A stretch of DNA of 19,095 nucleotides from Brachybacterium sp. GTDB lineage: Bacteria > Actinomycetota > Actinomycetes > Actinomycetales > Dermabacteraceae. The DNA is taken from contig DAHVRS010000407.1 in NCBI GenBank assembly GCA_027322375.1, positions 1-19,095 on the forward strand, read 5' to 3'. Both the position numbers and the translations under genes were made by a program. Each line of letters starts with the position of its first letter. The first letter of the stretch is position 1. Below the pieces are notes generated by a model. That model was not told the origin of the DNA, did not search any database, and saw only the letters and a program-made list of their open reading frames with translations. Below are positions 15,108 through 19,095 of this stretch, one piece after another.

Positions 15108-15160
15108 ATTGTGCGATTCTGAACCGTTCTCGGGCCGGAAGTGGTTCAGATCCGCACAAT
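15108..15160. promoter_or_regulatory. long imperfect inverted repeat (18-base arms) between importer and oxidoreductase operons
   Basis: The left arm 15108-15125 reads ATTGTGCGATTCTGAACC, and the reverse complement of the right arm 15143-15160 reads ATTGTGCGGATCTGAACC: 16 of 18 match around a 17-base spacer. The bases are AT-richer than their surroundings. It lies 86-138 bases upstream of the oxidoreductase start and about 63 bases past the permease stop, so it may be an operator with two inverted sites, or an mRNA hairpin ending the importer transcript. There is no T-tract on the minus-strand exit side, which favours the operator reading. Confidence 0.55.
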
Positions 15161-15223
15161 TCTCGAGGCCCACCCCGGCGGCGGGGACGAAGTGACGGTG
15201 CGGGTCGGGGCGAGGCCCGGGGG

Positions 15224-16162
15224 CTACTTGATGCCGGTGGTGGCGAAGCCCTTGACGAGGAACCGCTGACCGAAGAGGAACACCAGGAACAGCGGGATCA
15301 GGGACACGACGGACATCGCGAACATCGCGCCCCAGTCGGAGGAGCCCTGCGTGTCCAGGAACGACTTCAGCGCCAGCGGCACGGTGAAGTTGTCCGGGGA
15401 GGTCAGGTAGATGAGGGAGCCGAAGAAGTCGTTCCACATCCACATGAACGTGAAGATCGTCGTGGTCGCGAGCGCCGGCAGCATGAGCGGCAGGATCACC
15501 CGGAAGAAGATCCGGAAATGACCGCAGCCATCGATGCGCGCCGCCTCATCCAGCTCGCGCGGAATACCGCGGATGAACTGCACCATGAGGAACACGAAGA
15601 ACGCGTCGGTCGCCAGGAACTTCGGCAGGATCAGCGGCAGCATCGTGTTCACCCAGCCGGTCTGGGAGAAGATGATGTACTGCGGCACGATCACCACGTG
15701 GATCGGCAGCATCAGCGTCATCAGCATGATCGCGAACGCGATATTGCGGCCCCAGAACTTCAGCCGCGCGAACGCATAGGCGGTCAGCGAGCACGCGATC
15801 AGGTTGCCGATGACGCAGCCCAGCACCAGCAGGGTCGAGTTGATCAGGTAGTGCGAGAACGGCTGCGCGAGCGATTCCCAGCCCCGGGCGTAGTTCGAGA
15901 AGTCCAGGCTCACCGGGAACAGCGAGGGATTGCGGAAGATCTCCTCATTGGGCCGCAGCGAGGAGACGACCATCCACAGCAGCGGATAGATCATCACCAG
16001 GCTTGCCAGGATCATCACGATATGACGGGCACCGCGGCGCACCAGATGGCGCGGACGGGGCTTCGGGACCACCTTCGTGCCGGACGTCGTGGACGCGGTG
16101 GAGCGAGGGGCGGCCGGCGCAGGGACGTCGGCGGGCGAGGTCGCACTCTGCAGATCAGTCAT
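15224..16162 (-). CDS. carbohydrate ABC transporter permease, MalG-like
   Basis: This 312-residue inner-membrane permease is the second channel subunit of the sugar importer. A basic, Pro-rich N-terminal tail of about 45 residues precedes six membrane segments, the first at about 47-68. The EAA loop ELDEAARIDG (203-212) docks to the ATPase, and MWNDFFGSLIYLT after it is typical of MalG. It starts with ATG at 16162 inside the end of the MalF-like gene (8-base overlap). No ATPase gene follows; actinobacterial systems of this kind usually share one (MsiK type). A small hairpin CCCCG/CGGGG (15173-15186) lies beyond the stop. Confidence 0.93.
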   Translation of the reverse strand: MTDLQSATSPADVPAPAAPRSTASTTSGTKVVPKPRPRHLVRRGARHIVMILASLVMIYPLLWMVVSSLRPNEEIFRNPSLFPVSLDFSNYARGWESLAQPFSHYLINSTLLVLGCVIGNLIACSLTAYAFARLKFWGRNIAFAIMLMTLMLPIHVVIVPQYIIFSQTGWVNTMLPLILPKFLATDAFFVFLMVQFIRGIPRELDEAARIDGCGHFRIFFRVILPLMLPALATTTIFTFMWMWNDFFGSLIYLTSPDNFTVPLALKSFLDTQGSSDWGAMFAMSVVSLIPLFLVFLFGQRFLVKGFATTGIK

Positions 16163-17093
16163 CGTAGAACACCCAGAACTTGGAGACGAAGAAGTTGATG
16201 GCGGTGAAGAACGCGACGATGATCAGCAGCAACCAGGCCATCGCCGAGGCATAACCCATGTCGAACTGGGTGAAGCCCTTCTGATACAGGTACAGCGTGT
16301 AGAACATCGTCGAATCCGACGGGCCACCGGTACCGCCCGAGACCACGAACGCCTGGGTGAAGGACTGGAACGCGTTGATCACCTGGAGCACCACGTTGAA
16401 GAAGATGATCGGCGTGAGCAGCGGGATGGTGATCCGGAAGAACTTCGTCATCGTCGAGGCGCCATCCACGCTCGCCGCCTCGTAATACATCTCCGGGATC
16501 TGGCGCAGACCGGCCAGGAAGATGATCATCGGCGAACCGAAGGTCCACACGTGCAGCAGGATGATCGTGCCCAGCGCCGTGTCCGGGTTCGAGACCCAGC
16601 CGGGCAGGTCGGTGAACCCGAACATGCCTGCGACCTGGTTGATCAGGCCGTTCGCGCCGAACATCTGGCGCCACAGGATCGCGATCGCCACCGAGCCGCC
16701 CAGCAGTGAGGGCAGGTAGAAGATCGAGCGGTAGAAGGACAGACCCTTCATGCCCTGGTTCAGCAGCACCGCGAGCAGCAGCGCCGCGATCAGCTGGAGC
16801 GGGGTCCCTACGAACACGTAGATGAACGTGACCACCAGCGAGTTGTGCAGGCGGGTATCGGAGATCATCTGCTTGATGTTCTCCAGCCCCACGAACTCCG
16901 GCGGCGCCAACAGGCTGTAATCCGTGAACGCCAGAGCGAACGAGGCGATCATCGGAATCAGCGTGATCCCGAGGAAGCCCAGCAGCCACGGCGTCATGAA
17001 CACCGCCGCGGACTTGTTGTCCGGGTGCTTCTCCTTCGCCCCTCCCTTCTTGCGTGAGGAGACGATGGACGCGAGTTCTCCCACCGCGCTCAT
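16155..17093 (-). CDS. carbohydrate ABC transporter permease, MalF-like
   Basis: This 312-residue permease has a basic N-terminus (SRKKGGAKEKH) and six membrane segments, the first near 30-55. The EAA loop is EMYYEAASVDGA (201-212). The start at 17093 is chosen because AAGGGAAG lies just upstream and homologous sequence begins here. An in-frame ATG at 17147 would run through the intergenic hairpin and has no ribosome site. Its stop overlaps the MalG-like start by 8 bases. It follows the binding-protein gene after an 88-base gap holding a strong hairpin, an arrangement that in other bacteria lets the binding protein be made in excess over the permeases. Confidence 0.92.
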   Translation of the reverse strand: MSAVGELASIVSSRKKGGAKEKHPDNKSAAVFMTPWLLGFLGITLIPMIASFALAFTDYSLLAPPEFVGLENIKQMISDTRLHNSLVVTFIYVFVGTPLQLIAALLLAVLLNQGMKGLSFYRSIFYLPSLLGGSVAIAILWRQMFGANGLINQVAGMFGFTDLPGWVSNPDTALGTIILLHVWTFGSPMIIFLAGLRQIPEMYYEAASVDGASTMTKFFRITIPLLTPIIFFNVVLQVINAFQSFTQAFVVSGGTGGPSDSTMFYTLYLYQKGFTQFDMGYASAMAWLLLIIVAFFTAINFFVSKFWVFYDD

Positions 17094-17124
17094 AGGCTTC
17101 TTCCCTTCGTGAAAGTTGTGGGGC

Positions 17125-17167
17125 CGGTCGCCCGGCGGGGACTGCATGGTCCGCCGCCGGGCGACCG
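17125..17167 (-). other. strong intercistronic hairpin between binding-protein and permease genes
   Basis: CGGTCGCCCGGCGG (17125-17138) pairs perfectly with CCGCCGGGCGACCG (17154-17167). Inside, GGAC (17139-17142) pairs with GTCC (17149-17152), with one bulged G at 17153 and a TGCATG loop, giving 18 base pairs in all. It begins 14 bases after the binding-protein stop and has no T-tract. Comparable hairpins after malE-type genes stabilise the upstream mRNA and reduce downstream expression. Confidence 0.75.
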
Positions 17168-17181
17168 ATCACTGGGTCTGC

Positions 17182-18495
17182 TCAGGCGAGCGCCCCGGCG
17201 AGGTCATCGAGGACGCGCTGGCCGGCCTCGGCCGGGCTGAGCTTGCCGAAGAGCATGTCCTCGCAGGCACGGGTGAGGATGTCCTCGAACTGGCCGCCGC
17301 CCTGCGGGGTGATCTCGGGGGCGTCGCCCAGCTCCTGCTCGATCGAGTTGAGATAGTCGACGGCCTTCGTGTTCGCCTCGTCGAGGTCAGGGACGATCGC
17401 CTCGCGCACGGTGAGGTTGCCGGGCACGCCGCGCTCGACGGAAAGGATCTTCCCTGCGTCAGGCGAGTTGACCAGGAAGTCCACGAACTTGACGGCCGCC
17501 TCGGGGCTCTGCGTCTTCGCGGAGACGGCCCAGTACATGGACGCCTTGTACCAGAGCTCGGCGTCCGCGGCGGAGCCGGTCATCGACGGCGGGCGCAGCA
17601 CGGTGACGCCGTCCGGGACGAGCCCATCATGGGCGACGACCTGGTTGGACCAGGCGACCGTCATGGCGACCTTGCCGGTGGCGAACAGGGACTGGTCCAT
17701 CGCCTGGGCGGCGTCCTCGACGGAGACCGACGCGTCGGGGCCCGCCTTGGTGTCCTGGATCTCCTTCGCCCACTCGAACCACTTCGTGGCGGTGTCGACG
17801 TCGAAGCCGGCCGCACCATCCTTGTACTGGTCCTGCCCGGCCTGGCGGACGAACACCTGGAACAGGCCCTGGACGGAGCCCATCTGGGTCATGCCGTAGG
17901 TGCCGTCCGGGGTGCCCTCGGTGATCTTCTGCGCGGTCTCGAGCAGGTCGTCCCAGGTCCAGGTGGTGTCGTCCGGGATGTCGACGCCAGCCTCCTCGAA
18001 CACAGCGGGGTTGAGGAGGAAGCAGAAGGCGTTCAGGCCCGCGTTGATCGCGGCGAGGCCCACACCCTCCACCTCGCCCACCTCGACCGAGCCGGGAGCG
18101 AAGTCGGTGGTGGACAGGCCGGCACCGGCGAGGTCGAGCAGTGCGCCGCGGCCCGCGTACTCGGAAAGGTACTTCTCATCCATCTGGACGATGTCGGGGA
18201 AGTCGCCACCGGCGGCCTGGGTGGCGAGCTTGTCCCAGTAGCCGCTCCACTCGCCGGGCTCGAGGTTGACGGTGACGTCCGGCTCGACCTCCTTGTAGGC
18301 ATCGGCGACCTGCTGGGTCTTCTCGTCACGGGTGGGGTTGCCCCACCAGGCGAGGCGCAGCGAGGCGGAGCTGGCATCCCCGCCGTCGCCACCACCGGAG
18401 CCGGAGCCGCCGGAGGCGTTGGGGCCGCAGGCGGCGAGGGCGGCGAGGCCGGGAACGGCCATGCCGAGGGCAAGGGTGGAACGTCGGGAAAGCAT
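17182..18495 (-). CDS. sugar ABC transporter substrate-binding lipoprotein (family 1, MalE-like)
   Basis: This 437-residue protein is the binding component of the MalFG-type importer downstream. The ATG at 18495 is chosen for AAAGGAG a few bases upstream and the lipoprotein signal: SRRST (3-7), a hydrophobic stretch, lipobox LAAC with Cys 23, then a Gly/Ser-rich linker to about residue 45. The frame stays open upstream through the leader, but that would hide the signal. Landmarks shared with the orphan protein at 701-2014 are WWG near 50, GYWDKLATQ near 85, DIVQMDE near 101 and PDDTTWTWDD. Both are 437 residues long. The gene is the first of its operon and sits behind the operator/promoter near 18715-18748 and a long structured leader. 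Confidence 0.93.
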   Translation of the reverse strand: MLSRRSTLALGMAVPGLAALAACGPNASGGSGSGGGDGGDASSASLRLAWWGNPTRDEKTQQVADAYKEVEPDVTVNLEPGEWSGYWDKLATQAAGGDFPDIVQMDEKYLSEYAGRGALLDLAGAGLSTTDFAPGSVEVGEVEGVGLAAINAGLNAFCFLLNPAVFEEAGVDIPDDTTWTWDDLLETAQKITEGTPDGTYGMTQMGSVQGLFQVFVRQAGQDQYKDGAAGFDVDTATKWFEWAKEIQDTKAGPDASVSVEDAAQAMDQSLFATGKVAMTVAWSNQVVAHDGLVPDGVTVLRPPSMTGSAADAELWYKASMYWAVSAKTQSPEAAVKFVDFLVNSPDAGKILSVERGVPGNLTVREAIVPDLDEANTKAVDYLNSIEQELGDAPEITPQGGGQFEDILTRACEDMLFGKLSPAEAGQRVLDDLAGALA

Positions 18496-18572
18496 CGGAT
18501 CTCCTTTGATCGTCAGGTCCGTGGCGGGGTGCCACGGGAGGGCCGAGCAGTGGACGGCGAACGTTCCGCACG

Positions 18573-18629
18573 AGGCCGCCGAGTGGAGGTGGCCCCGCCG
18601 GGTGGCGGTGCCACCGCCGAGTGGCGGTG
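18573..18629 (-). repeat. 3 x 19-base tandem repeat in the leader of the binding-protein gene
   Basis: Read on the minus strand, three adjacent 19-base units (18629-18611, 18610-18592, 18591-18573) follow the pattern CACCKCCAC-Y-CGGCGG-NNN. The first and second differ only at the Y and near the end, and the third has T for G once. Each unit holds CCNCC...GGCGG, able to fold into a small hairpin around a 4-base loop. The repeat is 78-134 bases upstream of the start codon and downstream of the predicted promoter, so it should be in the mRNA leader. Confidence 0.7.
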
Positions 18630-18640
18630 TCCGATCCGGG

Positions 18641-18654
18641 CTGAAAGGTTTCAG
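18641..18654. promoter_or_regulatory. palindrome CTGAAA-GG-TTTCAG
   Basis: CTGAAA (18641-18646) and TTTCAG (18649-18654) are perfect inverted arms around GG. The shape resembles LacI-family operators (TGAAANNTTTCA), although the usual central CG is replaced by GG. It lies in the leader between the promoter and the tandem repeat, where a bound repressor could block elongation. Confidence 0.4.
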
Positions 18655-18670
18655 GTCCCGCATCGCCTCT

Positions 18671-18703
18671 CCGGCGGACCGTTCCGCCGGACCGGATGGT
18701 CCG
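18671..18703 (-). other. two overlapping hairpins in the leader of the binding-protein gene
   Basis: CCGGCGGA (18671-18678) pairs with TCCGCCGG (18683-18690) around CCGT. CGGACC (18688-18693) pairs with GGTCCG (18698-18703) around GGAT. The stems share bases 18688-18690, so both cannot form completely at once. CGGACC also occurs at 18675-18680, giving GGTCCG an alternative partner. Confidence 0.45.
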
Positions 18704-18714
18704 TGAGGTGAGTG

Positions 18715-18748
18715 ACCCTAGGAAAGCGCTTGTCGGCGGTCTTGTCAA
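18715..18748 (-). promoter_or_regulatory. promoter and LacI-type operator of the sugar importer operon
   Basis: On the minus strand a consensus -35 TTGACA (18748-18743) is followed by the operator, which on the plus strand reads GGAAAGCGCTTG (18721-18732) with the palindrome AAGCGCTT at its core. TAGGGT (18720-18715) is a possible -10 but at 22 bases is too far from TTGACA; TTTCCT at 17 bases fits the spacing but is a poor -10. The operator would cover the promoter spacer, as expected for repression. The 12-mer is identical to the one at 542-553. Confidence 0.6.
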
Positions 18749-18880
18749 CCGCTGCGGATCACGGGCACGTCACGAAACCGCCCCCGCGCACGACCAGTGA
18801 GAAACCGGTTCACGACCCTACCCTGCCCAGGTGGCACGGACGAGCCGGTCACGCGCTGTTCACCCGCTCTCCATCGCGGG

Positions 18881-18890
18881 ACGCTAGCGT
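18881..18890 (+). promoter_or_regulatory. possible -10 region of the DedA-family gene
   Basis: TAGCGT (18885-18890) is an acceptable -10 hexamer, 65 bases before the start codon, and is part of the perfect 10-base palindrome ACGCTAGCGT. A TTCACC at 18859-18864 is the nearest -35-like sequence but is 20 bases away. Another 8-base palindrome, AACCGGTT, lies at 18803-18810. Low confidence. Confidence 0.3.
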
Positions 18891-18955
18891 GCGCGCGACC
18901 GGGCCAGCGCGCCCGCAGACCGCTCCGGGCCAAGCCCCGGGCCAAGGAGTCGCGG

Positions 18956-19095
18956 ATGGACATCACCGCGTGGGCGCTCGCGCTCATGGAGCGCCTGGGC
19001 GGCCCCGGCACGATGCTCGTCATCGCGCTCGAAGCCCTCTTCCCTCCCGTCCCCGGAGAGGTGCTGCTGCCCTTCGCCGGGGTCGCCGCCGCGGC
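18956..19095 (+). CDS. DedA-family membrane protein, N-terminal part (3' end outside window)
   Basis: The ATG at 18956 has AAGGAG (18944-18949) 6 bases upstream. The 46 visible residues carry the DedA-family N-terminal signature: a hydrophobic stretch with Glu 26, then LFPPVPGEVLLPFAG (28-42). DedA proteins are polytopic inner-membrane proteins, several of which move lipid carriers such as undecaprenyl phosphate or phospholipids across the membrane. It is divergent from the sugar importer and probably unrelated to the sugar locus. The start is secure; the rest cannot be assessed. Confidence 0.85.
   Translation, partial: MDITAWALALMERLGGPGTMLVIALEALFPPVPGEVLLPFAGVAAA

Noticed and set aside
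15173..15186. Terminator after the MalG-like permease (CCCCG/CGGGG)
   Set aside because: The stem is only 5 base pairs and such sequences are frequent by chance at this GC content.
13805..16198. Long plus-strand open frame spanning an oxidoreductase, a gap and a permease gene
   Set aside because: It crosses unrelated genes and the intergenic inverted repeat and has no recognisable domain; it is an antisense shadow.
17094..17147. Start at 17147 for the MalF-like permease
   Set aside because: It would translate through the 18-base-pair hairpin, lacks a ribosome site and adds a non-conserved tail.
18573..18629. CRISPR-like array at the 19-base repeats
   Set aside because: The units are directly adjacent with no spacers, imperfect and too short; no cas genes are present.

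Overview
This is a high-GC (about 70%) actinobacterial window. Twin-arginine lipoprotein signals, a MalEFG-type sugar importer with no ATPase of its own, and dense ATGA/TGATG gene overlaps are typical of Micrococcales. The style reminds me of Brachybacterium or Dermabacteraceae, but that is a guess because there is no marker gene here. I see no tRNA, rRNA, CRISPR array, insertion sequence or phage gene. The window is a carbohydrate-uptake and glycoside-breakdown locus, most likely for L-rhamnose-containing glycosides such as plant rhamnosides or rhamnogalacturonan fragments.

Layout from left to right. (1) 1-434 (+): the 3' end of a GH78 alpha-L-rhamnosidase, closed by a hairpin terminator with a GAAA loop. 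(2) 701-2014 (+): an orphan sugar-binding lipoprotein behind a LacI-type operator, ending in a convergent hairpin terminator. (3) 8343-2116 (-): a compact six-gene operon with every junction overlapping. It encodes an oligopeptide/oligosaccharide (Opp/Dpp-type) importer: two permeases, two ATPases, an 82-residue two-helix membrane protein and the family-5 binding lipoprotein. (4) 8589-9661 (+): an unrecognised polytopic membrane protein that appears split by a one-base frameshift near 8948. (5) 15022-9693 (-): two Gfo/Idh/MocA oxidoreductases with a 4-base overlap, then a hairpin, then a GH106-type alpha-L-rhamnosidase. (6) 18495-15224 (-): a MalE/MalF/MalG-type sugar importer with a strong hairpin after the binding-protein gene and no ATPase gene. 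(7) 18956-19095 (+): the start of a DedA-family membrane protein.

How the parts fit together (inference). Two importers of different families bring in oligosaccharides. The GH106 enzyme has no signal peptide and probably removes rhamnose in the cytoplasm, perhaps together with the GH78 enzyme. The two oxidoreductases probably act on the released sugar or on the intact glycoside. The MalFG permeases presumably borrow a shared ATPase of the MsiK type encoded elsewhere. The two 437-residue binding proteins at opposite ends of the window are paralogues, and an identical 12-base palindromic operator overlaps both promoter regions, so one regulator not in this window probably controls both ends.

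The non-coding stretches are unusually rich. The 460-base gap 18496-18955 holds the operator/promoter, overlapping hairpins, a palindrome and a 3 x 19-base tandem repeat in the leader of the binding-protein gene. The 201-base gap 15023-15223 holds an 18-base-arm inverted repeat and a hexamer repeat. The 245-base gap 8344-8588 holds two inverted repeats upstream of the Opp-type operon.
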